Assembly: GCA_003993805.1 (NCBI GenBank)
Contig: RSEF01000021.1
Span: 3,545,065 to 3,609,064, forward strand
DNA length: 64,000 bases
Reading direction: 5' to 3'
Origin: Himantopus leucocephalus
Lineage: Eukaryota; Chordata; Aves; Charadriiformes; Recurvirostridae
The notes below the pieces were generated by a model. It had not been told where the DNA came from, did no database searches, and saw nothing but the letters and a program-made list of their open reading frames with translations. Positions 12,174 to 24,071 of this stretch are shown piece by piece. Position 1 is the stretch's first letter; each line of letters starts with the position of its first letter. Made by a program: the position numbers and the translations under genes.

Positions 12174-12960
12174 TTGGCATCCCTGGTTTAGCGCCAGTCG
12201 GCAACCAGGACCACGCGGCCGCTCACTCACTGCCCCCAGTTGCAATGGGGGAAAGAATCAGAAGAGCAAAAGTGAGGAAAAACGGGTTGAGATAAAGACA
12301 GTTGTCCTTGTATATTTTATATTGGTATCGGGACCCATATTGGTTCTTTAGTGTTATTAATGTTAATTGTCTCATCTTATGCTATTAAATCTGTTTATAG
12401 TTCAACCATCGGGTTTCTTTGTTTTTTCCCAATTCCCCTTCCTGGGTGCGGAGGGGTCCTTGGGTGATAGAATAATTGTCTAAACAACAATAAATTGTTG
12501 TCAGTTCCTCAAACCATAACAACAGTTTAGTAAGTACAGCAAAAGCCGCACACGCCAGCAAAGCAAAACAAGGAATTCGTTCCCTGCTCCCCGTGGGCAG
12601 GCCGGTGTTCAGCCATCCCCAGGAAAGCGGGTAATGGTGACTTGGGAAGACAAACGCCATCACTCTGAACGTGCCCCCTTCCTCCTTCTTGCTCAGCTCT
12701 ATACACCGAGCATGATGTCATATGGCATGGAACATCCCTGTGGGCGGTCGGGATGAGCTGTCCCGGCTGTGTCCCCTCCCAACCCCTCGTGTCCCCCAGC
12801 CCATCGCTGGCGGGGCGGGTGAGGAGCAGAACAGCCCTTGAGAGCTCAGCAACCACCAAACCCACCAGTGCGCCCTCACACCATTCCCATCCCAAACCCA
12901 AACCACAGTGCTGCACCAGCGGCTAGCACGACAGTCAACCCCATGCCAGCCACATGGACA
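12174..12960 (-). mobile_element. Avian endogenous-retrovirus LTR (LTR 2), split by LTR 3
   Basis: The minus strand starts near TGTCCATGTGGCTGG (12960) and ends near GCTAAACCAGGGATGCC (about 12176). It contains a weak TATA-like site (GGTGTATAGAGC, near 12700) and a stretch matching the widespread avian LTR that reads, in plus orientation, GCCGCTCACTCACT...GAGATAAAGACAGT...AGCAAAGCAAAACAAGG...ATGATGTCATATGG. It is interrupted at 12303-12521 by another LTR; the host sequence continues from ...GATAAAGACAGT on the left to TTAGTAAGTACAGC on the right. No gag, pol or env remains. Outer ends are approximate, and I could not find its own target-site duplication. Confidence 0.75.
12303..12521 (+). mobile_element. 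Nested solo LTR (LTR 3) with a 5-bp target-site duplication
   Basis: This 219-bp segment begins TGTCCTTG and ends CATAACA, the TG...CA ends of an LTR. It is flanked on both sides by ACAGT (12298-12302 and 12522-12526), a perfect 5-bp duplication. An AATAAA lies about 30 bases before the right end, so it reads on the plus strand. It is the inverted counterpart of 11445-11660 but lacks the outer (promoter-side) half of LTR 1, so it is a shortened relative. It sits inside LTR 2 and is therefore younger. A 5-bp duplication is typical of ERVL-like elements, which suggests but does not prove the class. Confidence 0.72.
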
Positions 12961-15124
12961 CCAGTGAACATTCCCAAAGGGTTACATAAACACTATTAGT
13001 CCCCTGGCAGCTCTCTCCTTATTTTCTCCCTCTGGGAATTCGTAAACACTTCCTGCGTACAGACCCCTAGGCATTGTACAAAGGTGCTCAGTATCCATAC
13101 TCACATGACAGCAGGAAAAGGGCGGTACGTTACTATATGTATACTTGGTTCGTAAAGCTTTATATCCTAACTCAGCAGTCTTTACAAGACGCAAGATATA
13201 TTCTCTCCAATGTATTTATATGAGACATGGGCAGGGAACGACTAACGTTACTCACAGCATTACAATGGCAGACTACTTTATTTCAGGTATCTCAAGAATT
13301 TGGACTCCCCTCCCTCAGTGGTGCCCTTTGTGTTTCATGAGAATTGAGATGGGTTCTGTTTAAGCAATGAGCTCATGGATCCTCTGCAGATCATGAAATT
13401 TTCCACAGTGCAGGTGGCTTCTCCGCAGCTTATGCTAATAAGAGAGCAGAGACATATTCATGGCTCAGAAGAAATTGCTTTTAATAGCTGCTTCAATGGA
13501 AACCTGTAGGGCACAGAGCCCACAGAGCACCTGGCACAGTGCGAGCTTTAGAGCTATCATCTCTTGAATTTCCCAGAACAGCAAGAGTCACTGTTCAATG
13601 CTGCCAGGTGCGAGACGTATGTTTTGGAGCACACAGTCCAGAGAAAAGCCTTTCGAGGGCCGTGTTTTGCAGGCGATGTATTTGGGAAGAGTTCATCTTT
13701 CTTTCTAGAAATCCCCCAAAATGACAGCCAGAAAATGAAGATTTTGGAACAGTGTGCTTAGATCTCAAGGAATCTTTTGTTCATTAAAAAATACTTTGTC
13801 AGGAAAATCCCAAACTAATGACACTCTCTCTTTTCCCCATTCCAAGAAAGAGGACATTCACTTCTCAGAATATTCAGCTGCTTTCTGCGAAGGGGTAAAA
13901 CACAGCTCAGTGACTGAATTACCTGTGGCACTGGAATGATTTTTCTACCGGCATGAAACAGAGGACCCAGCCGCGTTAGAGGCCAAAAGGTCCGTTAACT
14001 TTATCGCTATTTATTATTTTCCATTTTCTGAAAGTCTAATCATTACCGATTCCCAGATCCCACCAGCACACTACCACATGAATGCTGCGATACCACTTCC
14101 AGAGCCAAATCCTCCTACGCAGAGCCAGATCTGGGTACCGCTCTAGCAATGGCATGGTTACTCCACAACTCAGCAAGATTTAACAATACTGAGAAACCAA
14201 AACATCATCAACTATCTGCTGTCACTTCTGGTATAGTGAAGCAATTACAAAAATGACATTCACGGGGGTTCTCCAACTCCAGCGATTTGTTCATCTGCTG
14301 ACATTCATACCACTCCTCACTGCTAAACATGAATGCCTGTATGATCATCAAACAAGGTAAGATAAACAGCAAAGTAAAGGTTTGGCCTTGGTCTTCACAG
14401 CGTAACTAGTGATTTGGTACTGGTTTAAGTCAGGAATGACCAGCTTAGTACACTTTGAAGAGTACTTTCCAAGAGTGGTAGCCACTGATGGTTAGTCATT
14501 TCTCACTCTTCCAATTTTAGAATTCTGATAGAGTAAGGCGTAAAGCACTGAAGATTTCTGTAAAATTGTGCGTTCAACTTTCTGTCCTGCATGTGTGCGC
14601 AGACACATGCTATGGTTCTGCAAGCACCCTAGAGTACTCTTGCTATGGAAAGTATGCCATGAATCCATCAATTCTACCGCACACAAGAATCTCTGAGCAG
14701 TAACGGGGAAGGCTTCCTTGGGCAGGACTATAAGATAACTCTAGTACAAGCAATATTTTCTGAGACACTAAAATTTATGTAGTTTTTGCAATATGAAACT
14801 CAGGCAAAATATTAACATCCAACCCTTTGGTCGCTTCAGTTCATACTTGATGACCTCTTGAATTCCTCAGAGACGCAGGTGGTATCCACACAAAGACTAA
14901 ATCTGCAAAGAGCTCTGTTCTGGCTCTGTTAGCTTTACTTTCACTTTTGACAACTGAAAATACAATGAGTTGTATAATTGTCAGATGACTACCTTGCAAC
15001 AGACATGATAAGGCTGGATCTATGACTCACAAAAAGCTTTCTGTGTCCCCATAAAGCACAGACGAAAGGAGATACCCCATTTTCATGTTGCAGTCAAATC
15101 ACAAGCTAATTCAATTAAAGAGCG

Positions 15125-15340
15125 TACATAGGAACACAGAATACACCACCTTAGCAGACCACTGGTCCATCAGGGCTAATATTTTGCTTCTCGTGGAGTT
15201 CAGGCCTTAACACTTCAGTGGAAAATAAATATAAGGCATAAAATCTCTTGTTATTAGTGCTGTGCTCTCTGTGATAGAGCAAATAGTCTTGCTGACCCCT
15301 GCAGGGAGCAGATAGTGTCCTCAGGCATAAAAGCCACTCA
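15125..15340. repeat. Possible ancient CR1-related remnant
   Basis: The phrase around 15156-15190 (cagaccactggtccatcagg) resembles the 'detected ... tggtccatc' portion of an old LINE family found in birds and reptiles. The same family is suggested near 45718-45830. Similarity is by memory of the family, is heavily decayed, and the borders are approximate. Confidence 0.3.
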
Positions 15341-18300
15341 CCCTTTTCTTCATTTATATAGCGGTGCACTTCATTACCACACAGAGAATAAGCAAGCCCT
15401 TTTAAAAAGCCATCCTTTGAATTACAGTGATGGTTGTTGCTTGTCTCAGTGAATTCAAAAAGCTCACCACACTCCGTGCACTTAGCAAGTATTTGTTTAA
15501 AGAGACATGACAAAAAGAAAACCAAAGCTCTGAGCACTCTGACACTCATCAAAGCTGTGACTCAGGACCCACTCTGAGATTCCAGGGGTATTTTTTATCC
15601 ACCTGCAAGAATTTATTTGTAAAAGAACAAAATCATCTTTCACTTGGAGGATTATTTCTTCTCAAGAGTCAGTTGCTGGCAGTTTTGCCCCTCATGTCAA
15701 TGAAATCAGGTTTGACTATGAAAACTTTCATTTGGGTAGAAAACCCAGGGAAATGAAGCCTTCTGTTTCCATTTGTTTCAGCAATGCAGCAGGATCGGTG
15801 TGGTTAGCATCACTGCAAGCCTCCCATCATTTACTGCCAGCTATCCACGCCACTTGTAGGACTGAAGGTACCTACAAGGAGGCCACTAGTGCGGGTGTAT
15901 AAGAAACTAAACTGAGGACGCTCATTAGCCAGGGAAGATTCCTTCCAGATTGGAATCTTAGTAGTGACCTAGAGACACAAAATCTGCGTTGCTAAAGTAT
16001 CGAGTCCCATCAGTAGGACAACTCCTTACATTCCTTCGCTTAAGTACTTTCTCCAAAATCGCCATTGTTTAAAAATAAAAGCAGAAATGGATTTTGGACT
16101 TTTACCATTGAAGGGATGTATCAGAAGCTGGTGTCTGAATGAACCACACAGGAACTGTCAGTCAACCGATTCCTCCTCTTCAGAGATCTCAAGTTTCCCC
16201 ACACTGAGCACTATGAGAAGACTTTCAGCACATTCAAAAAGGCAAGTTATGCAGCCACTCTTCATCTCTGGGGCAAAGATTCCATCTCACTGTACCGATA
16301 TATACAGGCAAGCTTAGCATCAATGCAGAATACGAACTAAGCATGGAAATGATGCCAAAAGAGAAAGAGAAGAAAAAAGATATAACTGCAACCACACAGT
16401 TTGGATGTGCTTAAAATAAAGATGCCGTAGGCTGGTTCCCAAGCCGGTATACATCAGCAGGATGCAATGCAAGTCAGTTTACACTACTCATGGATCTGGT
16501 CTAAAAGATCTGCAAAAGTTTTTCCTTCTATTCTTCCTCTCTGTGCAGTGGACCTCGGGCACAGTCAGGTCATGGCAAAACTCAGTCCTGATGGTTTACA
16601 AGAAAATAAAGACATCAAACACTAGAGGGAGGCAAAAGACCTGCAGTCCAGCAATCCGCTCTCCAGCCTCCTGGGCAAAGCTCCCCAGGGCTTCCATTGC
16701 AACCGGATTCAAATACAAATAAACCTGGGGGGAAATGACAGAGGGTATTTTCAGTGACATTTCCAAAAACCCTCTTAAATTGAGAAATGTGTGTTATGGA
16801 GGGATATTGCCCTACAGACCTGTAGGAATGAGACACTGTGTACTTCGTATGGGAGGGGAAAAGAGAAGAATAGAGGACAACATTCATCTTGGTGCTCCAC
16901 AGGGACAGCTAAAAAGAAATTAGAAAAATGTAATGGAAAACATTTAACGAACGTTCTTACCAGATGCACACAACTTAGGGGATTCATCAGAATGAAGAGT
17001 GTCTCCCCCAATTTCAGTCTCTTTTTCATCTAACTTGAGTCTATCGATGACTGCTCAGTTATTGCTACCGAAAGTCTGCTGCGTCTCAATTCTGTTACAG
17101 TGTGATCATGTAGTGCTGGAAGAATTATCACACTGAACAAACTATATTCCTGTCCTTTCGAGGTCTCCCAGCAAACCTCAAGTGAAAATCAGATACTCAC
17201 ACAGAATGGCATCAGCCTTCCTACCCCTGCTGCAGAAATGCTGCTAACTGCTGTCTTGGAACTCAACTGTACTTTAAAGCAACAATCAAACCAGTGGAGA
17301 GGAGTCGGAATAAGATGTGAAATGGTATTGCAAAAGGCAACAGGTTGAGCACTTCAAATCACTGGGTGACATCAAGCTGGTTTTGATGGAAGTACCTTTT
17401 TCTCCATCATGTGTTTGCTGTAGATACGTCTTCAGAGGGAAACTTTCATGAGACACTCTGGTGTCTGGGCAAAAAGCTCTGACTGAAGGGAAGAAGTGAT
17501 GCCTTCCATGCAAGACCTCCCTTGTTGCTGAATCACATATAGAAAACGCTGTGGATTAGAACATCAGTACTCCAGCTACGAAAACTTGGCACTCCCACAC
17601 TTTTTCTGGAGTCTTCGTAGCGCCAATCATGCAGAACCAGTCACTGTCGCACACATACACTTTTGGCAGTCTCAAGCATTTTCAAACACTTTCATGTGAT
17701 GCACACCTCATCAATGAGTTTAATGGGTCGATCCCAGCTCCTACTCATCATGACTCAATCTATTTTCTTTCCCCAGCCATTTTCTGGTTCTTCTACCTCT
17801 TCTTGGTATCTGCAGCACTTTTTTAAAAAGGGGAGAGAGCCACAATTGAAAAATTTCCCTGCAGCAATTTTCTTCAGAGCAGCTGATCTGCAGAGGGCCA
17901 CATACACATTTAAAAACTTGACCTCTAGGAAACAGTGGAGTGGTTTTTTGCTTTGGAACAGCTATTCGGATCTTTATCCTACTTCTCTCAGGTCCCCAGT
18001 GTCTCCTCTTCCCCTCAGAAATTTGTTCTGTTAATGACTACTAAGACTCTCCCCAGACTGGGAGACAGAAAGGAAACGGGGACAATCTGGACTTCATTTC
18101 AGACAAGTTGAAGACAATGAAAATATTTAATTTCAGTGGTCTGCAAAGCAGGCTCTGTGGTTGCTAAGTTAGCTTTTCCTTGTTCCCAGCTGCTTTCCTG
18201 GAAAATCAGACCCATTGCCTATAGAGATAGAGAAAAGCAAGCAAGAAGCTCCAGCAACAAATAACCAACAGTGCCTGGGCTGGAGTCTGCCAGCAGAGAC

Positions 18301-20419
18301 CCACTGTACCAGCAGAAAGGAACAGGGCTTAAAGCACTAACGACAGCCAGCACTAGCTAAGGCTGTGCAGTAATACCTCACTCTTCAAGATAACTGCATA
18401 ACCGCAGCTGCCTTTTTTGCAGGCTCCCCCATGTTTGAAGCCCTCAAGAAAAAACTTCACTCAAGTTCCATATTCCCCCTACAAAGAACAAATATAGAAA
18501 TCCAATCCAACTACTGTCATCTCAGTCCAGCAAAATGCTGGCATCTCTGGCTCCCAACATCAACAGTATAATTTGAAGACTTTTTATTTTTTTTATGGTA
18601 TGGTGCTCTAGTTTGCCCGTGGCATTTACCGGGGGGAGAGGTAAGTTTAAATCTTAGAAAAATGCTGTTGAGTCAGATGTTCCCAGTGGGACTGGCACCA
18701 GCTCCAGGATGATCTCACTTTGTCCAAGGTATCTCTTTTTCAGTAGTTCACATTTGGCTTCTCCTCACTGTGAAGAATCTCACTTAGAGGTTATAGCAGT
18801 GACTGACCAGTAAGGTCCCACAACAGTACCAGAAAGGTACTTTGGATGAGATGTTTATTGTACATGGCCCCTGGCTTCACCTGCTCAAGAACTTACTCAT
18901 TCTCAGCAACAGCAGAGCCCAATGAGAAGGAACTACTCTCCACCCACTTCTCAGCATCTTCATCTCCCAACCCTTTTAACCTGTTTGGTTTGGGGTTTTT
19001 TCCCTCTCTGGTTATCTGAAAAAGCACAAGCAGCCATCACAAGACAATTCACCCCAGTGAAGAGGTGGTATGAAATGGCAGAAGACTGGCTGGAGTATGA
19101 TTTCCAACCAGGTAAGAGAGAAGATAATACTTTCACCAGAGCTAGACAAGCCAGTCAATAATCTTAGTTTGCTAAACACACTTCTTTGCCACTTTTTAGT
19201 TTCATATCCTGCTCTGATCCTTCAAATTCTTGCACCTGCACCCTGCACTGTCCATCCAAGCAGCAATACAAGCTGTTTCCATCAGTGTCCCTGGAAGAAC
19301 TCTGTCACGCCAGCTGGGATACTACTCAGTGCGTGGAAGCCCTCCAAGAGCAGAATGTGCAGCAGGAACTTTGCAAGGTGTTAGTTCTGCAAGGAAAAGA
19401 GGAATTTGGGCTGGAAGTACAAAATTGTGCAGTTAACTATTCCAGCAGGATATGTTATCTTCCCTTCTGGACCTGCAGAATTATGTACTATGAAGGAACT
19501 GCCAGCCTTCATCTCTGATAGATGGTTTGAACTCCATCTAGAGACGCAGACCTGTTCATTATACAACACTTTTGGAGAGCTAAAATTTGTCTGTGGGTCC
19601 CATGACCAAGTCAAATGATGATGTCCCGTGTGGAAACCACATTGGAATAACTTATTGCATCCAATCTGCACTTTGTCAAGCACTTTAGGATGCTCCGAGA
19701 TGAAACACACTGCACAGCCATTGGGAAGAATTAGCTAATGCTGGCTAATAGCTTAGATAGCATCTCCAAAGAGAAAGAAATGAAATCAACCTTAACTTGA
19801 AACTCCGTTATATTCTCCTTTATTTCTTAAATGCTAGGAGAGTTACACAACAATGATAAATGGTAAAAGTTAAGTAACAATAATAATGGAAATGAATTGT
19901 TACAACAAAGAAAAAAAACAAGCTTTATGGAACAAGTTCTCCTCTCAGTCTTGAGAGGAAGCAGAGCATGCGCAGAACTGAAAAGAGGGGGTTCTAGTTC
20001 TAGTCTCAGTTTTAACCCCTAAGGTCACTGCCATACACCCTTTCCTTGTTCCACAACAAGGGCTTACATTCCATACGTTACCCTAAAAGAGACTTTCATT
20101 TCTCTGCCCTCATTGAGCCAGAGTACTCACCGAGAAATAACTGGTATAAAAATATTAGGGATTATTACTATTTTAACTAACTGAACATAAAATGCATGTC
20201 TCCGGAAACCAAGGAGACTAAGAGGCAAAGCCTGCCACAAGCTTGCAAAATGACAGGGAAGGAAGTCTATCAAGATGAAGCATTCCATTAGTACGGTGAT
20301 AACACTACTTCAAATAACTCAGGCAAAGCACATTTACCAAAGTGCTACACACATTAAAAAATTGTTTCTCCATGAGAGGCAAGTTACTGTCCTATATTAG
20401 GGAAAGAAAGGCTGAAATG

Positions 20420-20448
20420 AGAGAAAGAGAGAGAAAAGAGAGAGAAAA
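20420..20448. repeat. GA-rich simple repeat
   Basis: An imperfect (GA)n run interrupted by AAA triplets, read directly from the sequence. It is an ordinary purine microsatellite. Confidence 0.8.
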
Positions 20449-23434
20449 CCAACCTGTCTAGAATTGCACTGAGTCTATGGTAGAGCAGGAAGAGAACGCG
20501 GTGGTCCTGCCCCTGGCCTAGTGGTTCATTCAAGTTGAGCCTTCTAAGTTTCACGTGCGAGATCAGCTACATAGACTTCATGCCAATGCCAAAGACTGAG
20601 AGAATACACAGTCCACACGTAAAGGACCTAAATGGCTTCTCGCCAGTATTTAAGGGCAAATAGCCTTTGATAATTCCTTTGTATTAAGAAATAAACAAAG
20701 AAAAAAACCTCTTCAGTTTATCGTTCAGTTTTCTTTCTCTCTTTTTTCCAAGAGTTTGAAAATGCAACTGGTTATCCACCGGTCTTGCCTGAATCGCTTT
20801 CAGCCAGAGTTTTAACATACTAAATTACATACTGCATGTGGCAGGCTGCTTTAAAAACCACTGCTCTGATCATCAGTCCAATCACACAACACATGCCTCT
20901 CCTGAAGAAAAAAGGGCCATAATCTCAACTTGGACTCCCATCTTGATCAGTCTAGGGTTATACTGGCATGTCTGACCATTACCAGATTCAAACTGCTGAT
21001 CAAAGCAAGGATGAGGAACTCATAAAGCTCTTCCTAGTGCTTGTTTCAGAGAACATATTAATTTTTTTCCCCTTAAGCTATTTTGCAGCCTAGAAGGCAA
21101 ATAAAATATTTAAATGTCTCTGGAGTTTATGAGTAACCCCACTTTGAGCTGGTGTCTATATGAGCTGTGCTAAGCAATTTGAACTGGCAAGTAAAGATCT
21201 CCAACCTTTGACTCACAGACATGAAAGGGAGGGAGAAAGACATTAACGACAATTACTTGAGACCGTGCCACCCTGATGGAATAACCAGTGCAGCATTATG
21301 CACCTGCAGGAATGCAGCCTGGGTTTCAATCAGGTCCAGCCAAAGGCAGCCTAAGTGTGGCTGTCTACTTTGGGGGAAGGGCAGGCAAATGGGGACCCGG
21401 GCCCAACCCCAGACCCTCCCCTCCACTAGTCACGGGTCTGCCCAATCCGAGCACTTTTGTAGGGCTGAATCTTTAGAGAAGACAAAGACAGTTAATCGCC
21501 AATCACAAAAACTGTCCAGAGAGCAGTGGAAGGGCTAAGCAAACTAAAAGATCTGCCCAGCTGTAGCTTAGGAAAGCTCATCTCCACCTCTACTGTTACA
21601 TTCTATTATTAATATTTTTAATATTTGAAGGCATTAAAAAAAAGGGTGCCCAATATATTTATTCTTTAACATAGTCCTCACTAACAGAGAGAAATATCAA
21701 CACCTATAAAAATTGACGTGGGCCATTTTCCACTCCCATAAAAAGTGTGCATTGAAGCACTGACGTCCTAGCTTCTGAGTAGACAATACAGTTCCTTCTG
21801 GGACATAGCAGGCCTTACCCACCACGCTGTTGGCAGAGCTAGGGAGCTGAGCTCAGCTTCAGGGTAAGCAGCTGCAGCTCAACAACCATCACACCCAGCG
21901 CAGTACACCTCTGAGCTGCTCAGAGTCTTACTGAGCCCTGTCACACAACAGCAGAGATCAGTGGTGTTTGTAGGAGGAGGGAGAGGGGGTCTGAAACGGG
22001 ATTTAGATATCCAAGAACATTGTCATCAGTCAGACAAAAGACCCAGTTGGTAGGCATGGTAAGAAAGGGGCGGGTATGGGACTTGACATTGATTCCCACA
22101 CTAGGGAGGCCCATGGCATTGCATCGCTCTCAAAACAGCACTGGCCCCTTACAGTACACGTGCTCCTGCAGTGGGCAGCTTCACCCCGCCATGACAACAT
22201 CTCTTTGCAGTTTGACCGACCTTGTGCCCCTGTTAGATGGCACTGACATGTTCCTGGATAAGTGGTGAGGGTGGCTAAAACAACAGTCAAGATACATACC
22301 ACACGAGGCAACAGGTCACATTCCCGATCATTTAGCTGGTAGACTGAGAGGCTTTCTTTGGCCCACAGCTACTTCATCACTTGCAAAGACCTCAGAATTC
22401 TCCATCCCCAGGAAGAAATCCAGGCTGAGATACCAGTCGCAAGCAGAGCACTACTTCAAGACTGAAACCACACCATCACCCTCACATCCTCTCTCACCCT
22501 CACAAGAGTTCCACACAAGCTCCTCTTCACACTTCCACCATCCGCAGCATCCTGGAGACCCTGCCCCAGCGCCATTCAGTCACCAAGCCCATCCGCAATC
22601 CCTCCCTCTGCCATTCCCTTCAGACCACCAAAGAGTCGGCTGGCAATCCTGGGCCACCTTCACCCTTACACACCAAGAACACAAGCCACTGTCATCATGC
22701 TCACAACAGGAAAGACCTTTTCTTCTGTGCCCCGAGGACCACAGGTGTGCCTGCTTTGGGAATGGTGCCACAGAATACCCCAAGTAGTCAGAGGAGCTGT
22801 ATAGAACTGTTAATATTCTCCCACTTTCCTGATGCTTTAACTTGCTTGTATTACAACACTGGCTTTCAATTTTTAGACATCCCCACCTGACACACTGTTC
22901 ATATGCAGAACTCCCCAACAGCCCCACTATCTCAGGTACCCACTGCCCAAAACTATGCCAAAAACCACAAAAATGGACTCATCTCCCTCCTCAACTCCCT
23001 TTCCAAGACCCTGGCCTGTGAAAATTCCTGACAGGCTCTTTAGGGGAGTGTGTTGTTACTCTTGTTCCTCACGGTCTGCTCATGAGAAGCTATTCCTTTT
23101 AACAATCTCTCTACCTGTGCTGTAATCATACCTTTGTTTTGATGTGCACACAAGCTCTGTGTGGCCTGGATCCACCCAAGGACTGCAGGAAAAATCACAT
23201 TCCAGATTCCACACAGGAGTTTAGCCCTCTCCATAATATTTCTGGTTCTGATCTAACTGAGATTGGTATTACAGCACCGTAACTCCATCAACTTCAGCTG
23301 AAAGTGTCTGCTCATGCCAAATTTGATTTGGTCTGCACTGAAACAAAAACAAATCAACAAACAAGCTTAGAGTGAGAAATACAGAGTTAGGCTTCCAGGG
23401 CTCTTTAGAGCTGATCCCAACCCTACCCTTGCTC

Positions 23435-23575
23435 ATTTGTGTGCCTCCCTTTCCCCTGTAAAATGAGGATATTGACATTTCCCCATTCATAAAATGAGGT
23501 ATTTACGCTGTCATTTGTGCAGGGGTGTACCCTTCGTACTTCACCCAGAATATGTAAAGTGCTATGTGACAATAC
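23435..23575 (+). repeat. Degenerate MIR-like SINE
   Basis: The stretch containing GTGCCTCCCTTTCCCCTG, then TAAAATGAGGAT and later TGTAAAGTGCTATG, follows the order of the 3' half of MIR-type SINEs (CTCAGTTTCC, TGTAAAATGGGGAT, GTAAAGCGCTT) on the plus strand. It is old and gapped. It lies just downstream of the MXRA8 stop, possibly within or beyond the 3' UTR. Confidence 0.5.
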
Positions 23576-23702
23576 TGCTCCTCCTGATTTATGCCAGCCT
23601 GTGACAGATCACAATCAGGCTTTACTATTATTTTTCTGATGAATATGCTACATGGAAAAATGCCTGATATAATGATGGCTCAAGATTAGTGATGCAGGTT
23701 GG

Positions 23703-23708
23703 TTTATT
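23703..23708 (-). terminator. MXRA8: Candidate MXRA8 polyadenylation hexamer (AATAAA)
   Basis: This is the first canonical AATAAA I see on the minus strand downstream of the MXRA8 stop codon, about 340 bases after it. Other AATAAA hexamers occur further left (near 21657, 19821 and 18851), so the true 3' end could be much later. Choice between them is not possible from sequence alone. Confidence 0.3.
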
Positions 23709-24045
23709 TAAAGCAGTAACATCAAAGCAAAAGGTCTGCTGATTCAGCTCATAAAAACCATTGATGCATAAACCCAACAATAATATCAAGACAGAAAAGG
23801 GGAATGGATGACTGGGAGAACAGAAGAAGAAAAGGCAACCCAAACCCATCATAAGTGCACACAAGATAGACGATCTAAATCTTTCAAGAAGCATTTGCAA
23901 ATACCCTTGTGCTTAGTGGGGAGAAAGTCTACGTGGAAAAAATCTATGATAACTGGAGGGACACGGTATTAAGAAAAGGCATCTCTCTTCCATTTATCTA
24001 TCTTTGATTGAAGCTTCTGGTCCAGCCAGCAGCTTGGGAACGTCT

Positions 24046-24071
24046 TCATTTACAATATTCCTTCCTGAAAT
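24046..24071 (-). CDS. MXRA8: MXRA8 last coding exon
   Basis: After an acceptor TTTGCTTTCAG, 26 bases encode the end of the protein, (D)FRKEYCK, and a TGA stop. The FRKE-CK ending is the conserved C-terminus of MXRA8. The G left by the previous exon completes the Asp codon (phase 1). The 3' UTR follows to the left. Confidence 0.95.

Larger units (their letters stand above)
12965..23430. other. Gene-poor interval between the LTR nest and the MXRA8 3' end
   Basis: About 10 kb of AT-rich sequence in which I recognise no coding exon on either strand. Open frames are at most about 130 codons and show no domain, and several overlap repeat debris. A GA-rich simple repeat lies at 20420-20448 and an old CR1-like remnant near 15125-15340. 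Because avian 3' UTRs can be long, part of the right-hand end may be transcribed as MXRA8 3' UTR. Confidence 0.55.

Noticed and set aside
15151..15552. 133-codon minus-strand frame
   Set aside because: No recognisable domain or splice context, and it overlaps what looks like decayed repeat sequence.
19186..19518. 110-codon plus-strand frame rich in Cys
   Set aside because: No signal peptide, domain or supporting exon structure; several overlapping frames of similar quality exist in the same stretch.
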